Part shown: positions 24,483 to 37,893 of the stretch, one piece after another
How the letters are laid out: every line of letters begins with the position of its first letter
Position numbering within the stretch: position 1 is the stretch's first letter
Assembly: GCF_964355755.1 (NCBI RefSeq)
Contig: NC_092675.1
Span: forward strand, 25,214,412-25,274,411
Direction: 5' to 3'
Source of the DNA: Antedon mediterranea
Lineage: Eukaryota > Echinodermata > Crinoidea > Comatulida > Antedonidae
Length of the DNA: 60,000 bases
Notes under the pieces: model-generated
The model's input: only the letters and a program-made list of their open reading frames with translations
Database searches by the model: none
What the model was told of the DNA's origin: nothing
Program-made: the position numbers and the translations under genes

Positions 24483-25363
24483 GGGCCTGTTTCTGCTGAG
24501 CAGAAATAATCGATTATTAACCGTTTATTTTTTTAATCGATTATTTTTGGGCAGCAGAAACGGCGCAAAATAAAATAACCGATTAAAAATAACCGATTAA
24601 AAACACTCAATCCATTGCGTGTTTTAATCGATTATTTCTTGTTTTAACCGATTATTGCGGAGCAGTTTTGAGCTGCAACACAAATAGCGATTATTGACCT
24701 CACTTTGACCTCTAGAGTATGACAAACTTATTCACGTCACAAAGCATGCTGTTTATTTGCGCGATATCGACGACGACGATCAGCAAAACCACGATCGCGA
24801 TGTAGACCGAATAACAATCAAATGTTAAACATTTGATTTTTATTATTTTGTGGGGAAGAATTATACCGAGAGACTCCAGGATTCTGTGTTACAATACACC
24901 CGTTACATACCACCAGTCCAGGCTAACGATGTTTTACATGTCATTTTTTAGGCCTGTTTGTTGACTTGTTTCGGTAGAACCAACCGAAGGTAGAACCAAC
25001 GAACGGCGAAACAAACTTTTTTCGCCGACGTGTCCTTATTAATATAACATCATTATTCTGTTGTATGTGGTACGGTAGTAGGCCTAGATGTTTATTTTAA
25101 AAATAATATAGCTTTACGTAAGAGTAATTTTTAATCCTACATGTGAGAGTTTTAGGCAGCGATAGGGTATAAACAAACCAACTCTCATCGGCCTTTCATA
25201 ACTTGAACTGCGCTGTGGGAGAATGATGACGTAATTTTAAAAACCGATTACCTGAATAACCGATTACAGTCGTAGCAATTTTCAATTGCAACGCGATTAT
25301 TTTTGTGGTTTGCGGTGACTGGAAAAAATCGATTATTTTCATTTTTTCAGCAGAAACAGACCC
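24483..25363. mobile_element. 881-bp non-autonomous Harbinger-like element
   Basis: Ends gggcctgtttctgctg and cagcagaaacagaccc are inverted with one mismatch, and TTA flanks both sides (24480-24482, 25364-25366). Close to both ends the words aatcgattatttt and taaccgattaaa recur many times in both orientations, which may be protein-binding sub-terminal repeats. The centre is GC-richer (gatatcgacgacgacgatca) and has no long ORF. The TTA duplication fits PIF/Harbinger; no transposase is present. Confidence 0.85.
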
Positions 25364-26913
25364 TTAGGAATTAGTGGAGTTATGCATGTTGAAATTCCTA
25401 TACTAGCCTACATTTTACTACTAGATGGGTTTATAGAGTAGAAGTGAACCATGAATAGTTTATAGTTCGATCTCGATGTAAATAGTAGTTTGTAACATAT
25501 TGAATTTGGTAATGTTGTCTTTACCATAAGGACTTTTACATAAAAAAGATCCTTAATGTATGCAATATGTCTGATGCTTGTCAATTTTTATGCAATGTGT
25601 GAAAATTGCAGGAAAAACATTTTCTTAAAATTAATATTAAAGGTTTCAACATTTTAGAAGTAAGTCCCTGTAAAGCATAGTTTTCTGTACTGTATAACTA
25701 GATGGATAACTAACTTGATGATACTGTAAGCAATGATTTGATGAGCTGTGTTAATGATGTAATTAGTAAACACCAGTCATTCTCAGGAGAAATCTATATT
25801 CGTCATCCTTTTAACCGCAAAAATCTTCAAATATTATTTGTTTATCCATTTAATCCACCATACCACGCAATGGATAATATTACCAACAACACTTTATCAT
25901 TATCCATTCATTTTTTAACTCATATTCAGTCATTGCAAAATTGTTTTATGTTTGTAAAGATAGAATATCTCACATGCATTTCAACCAAACTGTGTATTTG
26001 AAATAAAATTGAATTGGTTTTAAAAACACCTCAATACAAATAGGCTAGTGTTTTTGGACTAAAAGCATGAAATTAAATAGTTGTAAGTAAGCTTCCTGAA
26101 AACACCAATATTTCTTTGGAGCAAGTGCGCTATATAAATTAATATATTTTGGAAACTAAATTCAGTCAAATTTAAAGCTTAGTAGCATGTGTAAGTAAAA
26201 TAATTCAGAAAGACTTATTACTATGTTATTGAAATGTGGCTATTCCTATGTATAGAACCAAAACGCCTATTATTCAAAAGTTGGGTACCCTAACCAGAAA
26301 ATCATAATTCCCATTAGTTTATATTTTTGAGACAGCTGAAGTCGATTATAAATGCGAGTATTAAACTGTCATATTTAATAACAGTATAACAATATTTATG
26401 CCCTACATATCTTTCAAATTGCTTTCAAAACAACTTGCAACATCCTGGGCCGATTAAGATATTAATGCGAGCGTGTGCGTGAACGTGCGATCACACTGCT
26501 CATCTAAGCATGGCATTTTGTTTTGATTGACAAGGTCCCCTTCCTGCTGTATTTTGGGTACTATTGGTGCAACTGGTGTGAATGGTCACTGGAGGATTGT
26601 ACAAAATTTGCCTCTTCACTTTTTGACATGGTATTGACCATTATAATGATAGATTCTGGATAACATTTTGGAACAAAAAAATGTGCTATTTATCAAAAAA
26701 GGTGCTTATTATTGGTTATTACTGTATATGTATTCATTATTTTGTTTAAAATATTGGTATTCTTATATTTACTTGCACTGTATTTCGTTCTACTATATGA
26801 ATATATGTAAAGCTATTCTGTCATTTGAATGACAGTAATCTTTTTTTAGTATATCTTAATCTATATGTCATCACTCACAAAGATTATTTTGATATTTAAA
26901 AAATAAAAGTTTA

Positions 26914-27731
26914 CCGTATATTTCGGTGTATAAGTCGCACCTGTGTATAAGACGCACCCCCAACTGAGAGTAAAATATCGGTATTTTTTATATCGTCGAT
27001 GTATAAGACGCACCTTATATTTAATCAAAACAATGTTTTTTTAAATTGTAATCAATATTATTGTAATAATATATTTTGTTATATCTACAACGGCGTCCTT
27101 TATTTAGGTTTTTTCTTACCTAGGCTCGGCCGCGCCCAGCCTCAACAAGTTCTTTCTAACTTGTTATTCATGAGTTTCGCCGCAACATCGAGTGCATGAC
27201 CGTGTGTGTAACACGCACGTGTGTGGGCTAGCATCGCTCGATCATTTCGAGAGGGCGCACGTTTTCATGGACAATCGTATTCGATTAGTATCTATGTATC
27301 CGAGAAGTGTGTACGCTAGGTCCATGCTATAATCACCTGGAGAATATACTAGTCGAATACTGTACACCATGTGGCCACCAAAAGAAGGGCTTGCGCTTGG
27401 GGTACGGCGATCGTGCGTATAACTACTGTATAAATAAATACTATTCCAATCGTACGACGTAAACGTTTACAAATGAAATTTTATCGGAGCGCCATAATGA
27501 ACAAATCTTTTCATCATATTTAGTATAACATCATGCTGAAATGACTTGAAAACTAGGCAGAAGCAGGTTGCCGTTACGTTAGTTAGTTACTGTAGCTAGG
27601 CCTAGCCTACTCAGGCCTAGCAAACGAGGTGACGATAGCCTAGGCATTTATGTTCGGTGTATAAGACGCACCCTTAATTTAGAGGTCAAATTTGCGTGTC
27701 AAAAGTGCGACTTATACACCAAAATATACGG
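26914..27731. mobile_element. 818-bp inverted-repeat element with TA flanks
   Basis: Ends ccgtatatttcggtgtataa(gtcgcac) and the inverted copy at 27705-27731 differ at one base over 27 bp, and TA flanks each end. Behind each end tgtataagacgcacc is repeated. The ORF at 26999-27199 lies inside and is not a gene. The end sequence is like a repeat seen across many animal genomes. The interior 27110-27660 is GC-rich (cggccgcgcccagcctcaac) and could be captured host DNA. Confidence 0.85.
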
Positions 27732-28827
27732 TATTTGTGGTAATACCATGTTTGCGTTTGCATTGTAGGTGAATTAAAAATAGAAACAAATAAATTGTAT
27801 TAAAGAACTTGGTTTATGACGGCCATCCTGCTTTATGTTTGTGACACTAATGTCATTGTGGTCGCAAATGCGTATGTTTTATTTAAAAACATACAGTATA
27901 AATTTCACTGATTTGTATTTCGTATTATTTCTTTAAGCTTCTTTCGTCGCCCCTGATTTAAAGCATAGTTTATAATACAGTACCAATTACAGCAAGCTCA
28001 CATTCTCTTATTCTTCCCATACATTAGTACAAATTGAAAGTAATATTAAGGAACTGCAGACCGACAAATTGTACAGGGATATGCAAATAAGGAATTTTAA
28101 ATTGACCCACGTACTATGACCCCTCGGAGGAATAGTCATTTGCAAATGAGCACATTAAAAGTTTATTTACATTGCTTGTAACATCACTGTGTTTAATTTC
28201 ACATATTAACAATGGGATGCTATAAGTCAGCATTTGATTTATAGTTTTGCAATCTCTTGCATACAGATTGTAGAATAATTATTAGTAATATCAGTACTAT
28301 ATTTTCACGTTAATATAAACCATAATTGAAATGCATTGATTCCTAAAAAAACATTCTTTTCTCAGGTCTTGTAATAGGTTATTAAAAAGAGCTTTTCTAG
28401 TCAATTTGATTATAATTACTGTTTTCATTTCTCAAAGGTTCATATGGCTAATGAGAAAAGATGAATTATTAATGAGTATTAATTTTAATCAGATCACAAA
28501 CAAAAAATATATTATAATGCATGCAAAATTGATAGGAATATACAAAATATGTATTCTCAAAAGTGGTTTTTCATTAGTGTGTTTCCAGCACAAATTTATA
28601 GTATTTTTTGGGGGGTCGGGTTTACCATCTCTATCTTATGGATGTTTATAAAAAGTTCAATATTGTACAAAATTCAAGCATGCAAGCCTTTTGTGACTTA
28701 ACTAGATTAAATAGCTCTTTTTTTGTTTGCATCAAACAACAACAATCTTGCCAAATTTACAAGATGGATAAACTGTTGTCATGTCATAAACTCTGTAGAA
28801 TAGACAATGTAGTTGTGAGTTACTCTG

Positions 28828-28866
28828 ACTCGGTCAGGATTGAACCCTGGACCTTGGGATGGAAAA
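28828..28866 (-). repeat. SINE fragment, minus strand
   Basis: gtcaggattgaaccctggac reads GGTTCAATCC on the minus strand (B box). The piece through ccttgggatgg matches the fuller SINE at 48770-48842. Only the B-box half is kept. Confidence 0.55.
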
Positions 28867-29574
28867 ATTAAATTAATTATTTTGTCAAGCACGCTCTTGC
28901 TTGAAATTTGTCTTGTCACAAAAAAACATGATAAAATGGGTAAAATACAGAAAGTACGACACCAAAAGTAAAATACAAATGCAACAAATAACAAAATTGC
29001 ATTAAAATATTAAAATATGGAAAGTAAAAACTCCATATTAAAGGTTTTACAGTACCTAATTTTCTATTTTGTTCTACTAACATAGCAAAAATCGTTATTT
29101 TCGTTGATGGATCAGATGAAGTTTTTCAATATTGTTCATCATTATGAAGTTAACAGTTGGTTTTATTATGTAGAAATCTCATGGTTTTATGTAACACGTT
29201 ATGATATTATAAATTGCACTGCAACAGCAGCAAAACAGTCTATTGATAATGATAACATTGGACCTTGATTAATTCATTGTCACATTGCAATGTTTATTGA
29301 TAGTTAGCTGAACCTTGCCTATTTCATTGTCTTTATCAATCAGAAGTTCAACTTCATTTAATCCAGCCTTGGAAATTGTTTGTATTTGTAGCATTTATCA
29401 TCATTCCATACAAACTAGGATGTAATGTTCAAAGTAAGGCAAGCTTTATTTTCTATATGTACACTTATTTTTGCACCTACAGTAATTTCAACTACGCAGT
29501 AAAAATGCTTAAACATTTAATGTATTGTGTTTATCAGGAGGGGTGACAGCAACTTGTTTCAGTCTTTATGTCAT

Positions 29575-29680
29575 CCCATACCAAATTATACTTTTTTTAA
29601 ATTTTATTTGTTCAGTAAATTTACATGTGTTGATGTTTGATTTTGGTCAAAATAAATGATGAATTGAATTGAATTCAAAT
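29575..29680 (+). repeat. LINE-like 3' tail
   Basis: gtcaaaataaatgatgaatt continues as gaattgaattc, the plus-strand version of the tails at 6270 and 7895. Confidence 0.45.
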
Positions 29681-30564
29681 GATTACTTCCCATTCATTTT
29701 TGTCAACCACTCTTTAATAATGTATCTGTTTTAATGTACAGTAGTATGCACCCTTTTATAATTATGATTATGTTACTTTTATGCACAATAAAACTGATGA
29801 TATAGGAATAGCGTGCAAAACTAACGGTTTACAACTTGTATACCGGTAATTTAATAAATAACTTGTTTGGAAAAATGATCACATGATAAATTTGTAATAT
29901 TAAGTTTTTTGTTATTTTATTTATTATTTTGTTATGGAGGCATTGAGTTTGAAGTAATGTGTTTGTCAGGAATACTGCTGAAGCTTGACGGACACGACCC
30001 TGCTCTGTCATTTGTGATAATCGATGTCTTTTGCTAAATTATTGCATACTTTCTGGCCCTATGCAATTAGCTCTAAAGCATAACATTTAATTCAGAAATA
30101 TGTCAAATGCAATGAGTATCTGAACAAGTACAGTAGGAATTTAGAGAATCATTTCCTTAATTATGAATGTCGCCCTCAATAGTCGTCCTAAGTTGATAGT
30201 TCAATAAACAATACCATGTTATTTAATAGTGGAGTAATCATTGAATAATTGAAATCACTAAATATCCTCACTAAAATATATTCTTAAAACAGTACCAGTG
30301 GCCATGTTGAATCCTTGAATATGAATATGAATAAATAGATAATTATGCGTACGAACATGGTCACATACAGTTAATTTGGTGGCCGCTTGGGTGAGGCCTA
30401 TTCATTAATCTTTTATTGTAGTCTCTTCTGTGGCAGTTGCTTCCATTACTTGCTGATAAAATCTCTAATTTCATTTAGCTATCATCTGTTTAGTCATCGT
30501 CTGTTTCTTCTATGTGAGTAAAGTGTCCAGTAAGTGGACGCCTTACTTACATACCTGTATTTAA

Positions 30565-30705
30565 TTTTCTATGTCAATGTCTATTCATGGACCTAAAGTA
30601 TAAATTTATAGGTCCATGGATTATGTTTTACTTCTTTTTACTCTTGTTTACTTTATGTAATGACATTAGACAATGTAATGTTTGTATAGCTTAAAGTTGA
30701 ATTGA
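30565..30705 (+). repeat. Inverted repeat and LINE-like tail
   Basis: catggaccta (30586) and taggtccatg (30608) form a 10-bp hairpin stem around a 13-bp loop. T-rich sequence and gtatagcttaaagttgaatt follow. Probably the 3' end of a retroelement. Confidence 0.45.
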
Positions 30706-30902
30706 ATAGCTTTGCAATATCTACAGTACTTGATTGAATGATACCCCATACCTATCAAAACATAAAGCTTACTGACAAGACTTATGACCATAGCATCATT
30801 GGCAACAAGCTTGAGAAATTCAGGTGTTTAAATGTCAACATAAATTCTTGTTTGTTCTGCTCAAGTGATGAAAGTAAGCACTTTAAACGAGGAATATTTT
30901 CT

Positions 30903-30950
30903 ATGTTCGAGTCGTCGTCGTTGCGACTAGAATTTATGGAACATTTACAG
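30903..30950 (+). CDS. Candidate alternative first exon of MAST, 16 codons
   Basis: MFESSSLRLEFMEHLQ ends at CAG|GTAATT in phase 0. The codons TTC GAG TCG TCG TCG TTG CGA are CpG-rich in a region where CpG is rare. Compared with the short vertebrate MAST3 start as I remember it (M-D-E-S-S, ending L-Q before KEL), the composition and the final LQ agree. The frame is open further upstream to 30738, so the true start could be earlier. Confidence 0.35.
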
Positions 30951-33179
30951 GTAATTGTATACTTCTTATATGGTCATTGACAGCTTCAGAATGTTATTGT
31001 TCATTAAAAATGAACAGGTAGAATTGATTGCCAGTATTTACTGTAATCTGCTTGTCACATACTTAAGACAATGTATGTTAAAATCTGTGCTAGACAGTCA
31101 TGTCTGAGATGTGGAACACAAGCACAGATCGTACCATACCAGTTTGATGCAAATTTGTTGTAAACACAAACAATAATAATTTATTATTATTTGGCAGTGT
31201 CATGCTTGATGGAGAGAAGGCAGTAGTTTGTGTGTTCAGAATGAGTATGATGTATTCATGACTAAAATTAACTGCATAAAATTGGTTTGTGAAGATACTC
31301 GCATTCATTTACACTAAATTAGTTTTTATGCCTATGTAATTCAAACCATTCCTAATGATCAGGTTTTTACAGTGTTTTGTAGTTTCACATCCTATAGAAA
31401 TACTGTATACATCAAAAATGCAATTAAAATGTGTTAGAGTTATATTTTGAAATTCATATGGATTTATACAGGATTTGAATTCTGTTAGAACTTTCAACTT
31501 TCTTGATATTTTGTTACTGGATGGCTGGTAGTTTGTTAAAAATAAGGATATTGACTCAATTCCTCAGATGGGTAGTAAACACGGCTATCGTCACTTGAAA
31601 TGCATCCAAAGGCTCTGGAAGTTGGAGATTGCAAGATTAGACATTTCTTTTAAAGGAGGATAAAGTTAATATCTCCTCAGGAAACGACTGAATGATTTCT
31701 TAGTGGTTTACAAAGTCTGCAGTACTCTACTTCATATTTTGTTCACAAACTAAGTTTATAGAAACTGTTTAAATAGAAATAAAATGATATTTGTTTTACT
31801 GTGAATGTTTGTTGTCTTCTAATACTGTTCAATATTTGATGGCACAGTTGGTCATTTTATATTAATTCTTAATTTATTTATTTTGTGTACTTTGTTCAAA
31901 ACACTTTTGCAGATCTAAGGGAAAGTGGAAAATTATCTTGAACATTAATATATAATAATATTAATACAAAGTTCACAAAGAAATCATAAATTATAATGTT
32001 ATTCTAGTAGAACGTTTAAACCATTGGTGTGTAACCTCATCAACCACTAATAGGCAAATCATGTTAATCTTCCTCCAGTGGATCGTTAGTGAAACTCATA
32101 TCCTTCTAATTATCTGCCTAAGTTGATAAAGTGACCATCCTTCACAAACCTAAAAAACATTTCAGCTGTTGTTGTTTGTTCATGTAATGTAATAAATTAA
32201 TGCATCAAGTAAGCGCCCTCCTACATTAATGTATTCCGTATGTTTTATGTTGGATTTGTGCGACTTAAATGCTTGAAATGAAGATAGATGTGTAATACTG
32301 GTGAAGCTCATGTTGCTTAGAACATTACATCATCTTCCTTTAAAGAAGGTATTCTCTATAAATCTTATATGCTGATAATTCTATTAGGTACGCAGTATCA
32401 ATACATTTTGTAGTTTTACTTTTTGAAAGCATATTTTTGATTGGTGTATATTGTTGTCGTTTTTGAACCATTCTGTACCAGGCTAGTGTTCGTTCTTGCA
32501 TTTGAAACAGTGTCATTTGAGCCTTTTTTTGAGTCGAATTTGACAAGGTCGTACCAGCTGTTAGATCCAAACCTGGGGATTGTGATTCATGCATTACTTT
32601 TGTTGATCCGTAGTTGGCAACGATTTGGCAAACTTATATTTCAGTTGCATCAACTGTGATTTTTCTCTGGCAGATGTTGTAAGTGAGGACAGTGTGTGAC
32701 TATCCATAATATACCCAAAAGAATTTCTCAGAATCTCTGAAGATTTTGAAGCTTAAGCATTTTGGAAAAACTTTTTTTGTTGTTGTTTGATCTTTATTGT
32801 TCAGTCATCTCAAGTTGATTTGAGAAACAAATAACTTTTTAAAGGAAATTTATTTAGTTTACCTTATTTATTGCATTAATAATAATCATAATAATCAGTA
32901 AAGCATACTTTGCAAACAACAGATGATCGAAAAGCAAAACATATAAAGATATCAGTGATTCTCTGTAGCTTACCTGATGCTGTTATTATGATATAAGTAT
33001 TATTAGTAATACTGTCATACTGTTATCGATAGTGTATGGCAATAATAGGCTAGCTTTATGGCGCGTTAATAGCATTAATATTCTCAACTTCCTGGTTCTA
33101 ATGATATGGTACTCTTTGTATTCCTGCCATCCACTACCGGCAGAACTTGCCAGTTAGACGGACATCCTCAACTGGCGCT

Positions 33180-33254
33180 ATGAATCCAACGGTCGTGAGG
33201 CCTCTACATGCGCGCCGACCCCGGGCGCAAATACCACACCAGTTGCGGTTAGTG
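33180..33254 (+). CDS. Candidate alternative first exon of MAST, 25 codons
   Basis: ATG 33180 opens 25 codons ending GTG before GTAAGT (33255) in phase 0. It starts MNPTVVRPLHARRPRAQ and is Arg/Pro-rich and strongly basic, like the Arg/Pro-rich N-terminal ends of vertebrate MAST2. The DNA is over 60% GC here (catgcgcgccgaccccgggc), against about 30% around it, and has six CpG in 40 bases. This suggests a promoter-linked CpG-rich first exon. It would join 38887 (SDFDDELH). This is the most convincing of the alternative starts within the big intron. Confidence 0.5.
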
Positions 33255-35730
33255 GTAAGTATTCCCTCACATTAGGAATTTTCTTTCCATTCTATGTTTT
33301 GTTTTCCTGCTTGATCATTATACCGTTATGATTTGAATTTTAATTTTCTCTATGGTGTGTGATGATATTACGTTTTATATTTTGGGATTCTCATACCTTT
33401 ACATTGTGCTATCACTGCATTGAGGTATAATCTACAATTGCTTGTACTGTTTTAATAGGCCTATGTATGTATTTATACAATATATCATCAGGTATTTCTG
33501 CTTTGAAATGCAGTAGTGTTCCTTGTTCTATACAATATAACTGTTCAAATGATATCTTATTGTTTCATCATAATATGTTACACTGAATGTATTGTATGCA
33601 TCTCAATGTTTCTGATACATTGTGACTCATGTGTCCAACTATCTATATTAACAGGATACATCATGTAAACTTGGTCTCAAAAACATAATGTTATATTATA
33701 TGCTTGTGTCCGAACAACTATATCCAAACGGATACATTTATACCAATCGTTGAATCACTTTGTCTTGTGTCCACCCAACCAAAAGATATGGTAATGTTGT
33801 TTTACCATTGATGTTGTCAACAGTATTTTGTTGTGTTGTTTTGTGTCTACCTCATGAAGTATTGACCTTTCGTTTTAACTATGCGCCATGTGACTATTCA
33901 GCTATTGAGTCCGTTCTGCACATGCTCAAATCGTTCTGAGGATAGTCTAGTGGTACATTGTGAAAACGAAAGTTCCCTGTTGTAATACTTATGAATATTA
34001 GTTCAATGTATGTGTTCTATACAGGTTACATCATTCACATTCAATTTCTTGTTTCTTCAACTTTTTGATTTGTGTATAATGGTTTGAAGGTTAAATATTT
34101 CATTTTTATAATCTATGAGTATTATATTTTTGTATATAAAAAAAGTAAACAATAATAATGTTATTGTTGTTTACACAATTTGAATTCTAAGAAAAATAGT
34201 ATATTTCAAAATAACAAATGCAAAAATAGTATAATAATTCAAAAACACTGAAGAATTTTCTAGTACAAAATCAATGAAAAGTTTGTCAGGAATTTGTATT
34301 CATTGAATTTGTATACTATATTACCATTGAAGAGGATTTACCGATAATCATAAATGGGGACTGGTATAGGGAACCAGTATGCCTACTGGGAAGGTAAGAC
34401 TTTAGCGTATATTCATATAATCGATTTACATACCAGTAATATTATGTATTTCTAAACTACATTTAACTATATACTTGTTTATAACCTTGGCTATAAACAT
34501 GGAAAGGAGTGGTTGTTGTTAGTGCATTAGACTATCGATGGACTTCCTTAAATATGATTATGTATATATACAGTATTTAATCTCCATTTCTATTTGCCAG
34601 ATAAAGCTTTGAGCAGTATGTTATCATATTATATATGTATATGTACTGTTCACTTTTTTTAGTCTAGATGCTATAATTTTACTAATTCACTTCCTCTATA
34701 TAAATCTGTTGTTTTTGTGAAAGTGATTTCCTACTCTATTATATTATCTCGCTAATTTGAAATCCTTGGCCCATGCCTAAATATCAGATTTAATTTATTG
34801 AATATTGACACAATTACACAGACCTTTAAAAAATAACAAGTTAACAATCAGAGTTATCAATATCCACTTTCTGTTCCCCACATCCACCTCACCCATAATA
34901 TCTATTTTTGCTTACAAATGCATTAAAAAGTCCCTTCTGGAGTTGGAAATTTACTTTATTTATTAAATCATTTTTTTGGAAATGTATAGCCTTTTATTTC
35001 TGGTATGTTGTGTACTTTTGAAAATTAAAGTTTACAAATTGATTTACCAGATTTATTTATCAATAATCAATAAAGAATGTCTTTTTAAATTGTATTGATC
35101 ACATTTGTTCTTTTATATTTATTTGTGTAAACAAATTAGGTGTACCTTTTTTGAATGAGACAAATTCTGATTGATATCATAATTTGACTAAAAATTAAAC
35201 CTGATTAAGATTGACAGAATGGGAAGGTCTTGAAAATAAAATCAGGCAGTGTCCTCAGCTGTTTGGTCCTAAAAAGCTGTCGGAAGCCTAGACTTCCTTA
35301 AGTAATGGTCACATGATCAGAAATTGAGCTAGAACTTTATGTGTCACAGTTCAGTGGTTAGCCAGTTGGCAGCAAGGCAAAAAAGTGAAGTGTGCTTTTA
35401 ACATTATGTAAAGATCAGTGTAGTTTAACGATTGGTTTAGCGGTAAAATAGCAATCACACTCGATAATGTGCTATGATTTTTAAGCTTAATTATGTCTGA
35501 TGTATTCAGAAGGACTGTGTATTAAATTGGAGGTAGGCCTACATCAGCTGCATATGGATCTTTTGAGTATATCTGCCAAATAGTGATTATATTTTTTTTA
35601 TTGCTGCTGTGCTATTGTGTTTTGACCATGTATACAACAGGACATGTGTTTCTTCAAATGTGATTCGTAGCTGGTGAATGATAGATACCAATCTATCATT
35701 ACTGTCATATCTCATGAGATCCTGTGAGAT

Positions 35731-35820
35731 ATGTTCTTTACAAATTTACTGAAGGATATGGACTATCTAGGATGTTTCAAAGTTTTTACAGAATCTTTGA
35801 TTGACTTTCTCGTTGGAGAG
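35731..35820 (+). CDS. Weak candidate alternative first exon, 30 codons
   Basis: Starts MFFTNLLKDMDYLGCFKVF and ends VGE before GTAACA, phase 0. The donor is suboptimal and the DNA is not GC-enriched. Recorded because phase and ATG fit. Confidence 0.2.
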
Positions 35821-37835
35821 GTAACAACAATTATTATTTTATTATTATACACTTGTTATCATGGATACAAACACTGTAGTTATACCAATTGAAAGAAAAT
35901 GGCTTTGTTTATATTCATTTTAAGAATTATTGTGATGTACAGTACAGCCTAGAGTGTAGTCGTTAATGCAGCCAAAAGTTATTTTATGCCCTTCCACTTT
36001 TTGCACAGCACCCTACGAAGATGTTGCCACTACTCGTAAAGAATTGCTTCCCATTCTTCAGTTAAGCTTATTTTACTAATATCTCCTCATTCGTCTGTAC
36101 AACAAATGATTCACTTTATAGTGCCTCATGATAACAATTGAAAGACCCAGCAACATTTGTGTCATCTTAAAAAGTTAGTACAGGTAAACAAGATGTATTA
36201 ACAAAGTTATTTTTGTATACTATCTCTATTCTTGTTAACCTGTTTTAATAAATATTTACAATATATTTGTCTTTCATTTATATTCAACTTAATGTTTAGT
36301 TTCTACAACAACATTAACCCTTTGCTTATTAAAGTTAATATTTTACAGCATTGTTAAAAAATGCTGTTAGTGTTAATAAATTGATTTTAATATGTTACTT
36401 CAGTAGGAGATTTACATTAAAAAAAGCTTAATTTATTGTTAAAATTTATTCTACAATCACTAAATTTACACCTTTTTTGTATTATAAAATGTAAATATAA
36501 ATTATGGATGCATTAAATACATTTTGTTGCTATGGAAACTCTGTACATGGTCTAGTGTCACAGATGAGTCATAGTGCAGCCATTAGCACGGTAACAATTA
36601 TTAGTATTTTCTCCATCCAAAAAATGTTCAAATTAAAATGATTTTATAATTTTTAATCTCAAAGACTATTTTTTTCCTGTTTAGGTATACAGTATATAAA
36701 AAATAAGTTGAATTCTCAATTTTTAAATTTCATTTAAGGTGGTTAAATTACTGTTTAGTTCTTGTTTTTTTAGATATGCATTACTGTGTACAGTACATAT
36801 TTAAATTTAACTTAAATGTAGGATTATTTTAAGTGAATTTCTCTTTTTCACTTTTGTGTAAAATAGAAAGTTTTTACCTTGACTTTCTTTGGCAAATCAT
36901 TGTTTCCAAACCTACTGAAAACAATAGTGTTTGTCTGTAGGGAGTTTATTGCTTTTACTGTCAAATGAGAATTACCTGTATTACTTTGCATGTTTTATAC
37001 TGATATTTAAAGTATTAACTATACTGTTGAAAACCTGATTATAAACCCACACCAAGCTAGGTTGGAATTCCACTTATTAATTTACTTAAATAAATATATT
37101 AACAAATATTCCAATATGGTGAGCGAGTGTATTCTATGTAATTCAACGCCCTCTAATTTCACCCAAATTAAATGGCATATTACATTTTCAAAAAAATTAA
37201 AAACATATAAAAAAAGAAGGAAAGTAAAAATATTATTAATTATATTATTTTAATATTTTAAACTGAAAACCACCAAAACAAATTCAACAATCATACCAAA
37301 GGTTGACAAACATTTTTGTCACATTAATATATGGCAGATTTTTTTCTCTTCGCCTGCGGCACATTAGTATGAGCACATTAAAGTGTGTTGTTTGTGTAAA
37401 AGCTTCTGTATCCTGGGATTATACATAGATTGTTTGTCTACTTTAATCTCATTTACTCTATGACATTGGCAATTAACAGTTTCCTGTTGTCTTAAATCTA
37501 ATTTGATTTTGTCTGCTTTTGCATCATTTTCCCTCGTTCTACTCCATTTTTGGTCTCACCAGTAGGAATCTTCAGTCTGTATTGTTGCTATTTAACAACA
37601 TTAAACCTGAATGTATTCACATGTGCAGCAACATATTAAAAAATTTTAAATGTTTTTTCAGACCTGACCTTTAAGAATGATTCTTATCTAATTTTGTGAA
37701 GCGAGACTAGCGTCATATCCACATTTTATATTTAGTTGTCTAATTTTTTTAAAATGTAGTTGGTCAAATGTTTGTCCTGCTCTGACGTAATTGTACTTAA
37801 TACTTAGTAGTACATAAATTTGCAAGTAATTCCCA

Positions 37836-37893
37836 TGTGGGCTAGAACCCACAACCTCTAGATCTCTAGGGTAGTGTTTATACCCTGACCACA
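37836..37893 (-). repeat. tRNA-like SINE head, minus strand
   Basis: On the minus strand, tggtcagggtataaacac (A-box region) is followed 30 bases later by GGTTCTAGCC (B box, complement of 37840-37849). The tRNA fold cannot be completed, so this is SINE-derived and not a tRNA gene. The ORF at 37688-37894 overlaps it. Confidence 0.55.

Noticed and set aside
26999-27199. 66-residue ORF
   Set aside because: Lies within the 818-bp TA-flanked element and has no transposase-like motif.
31565-31670. ATG frame after ctcag reading MGSKHGYRHLKCIQRLWKLE
   Set aside because: Ends at a stop with no usable donor; the SKHG match to the MAST exon at 50788 is only four residues and is coincidence.
34380-34394. 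Five-codon ATG segment MPTGK before GTAAGA, phase 0
   Set aside because: Too short to weigh. A longer reading from 34356 leaves in phase 1 and cannot join MAST.
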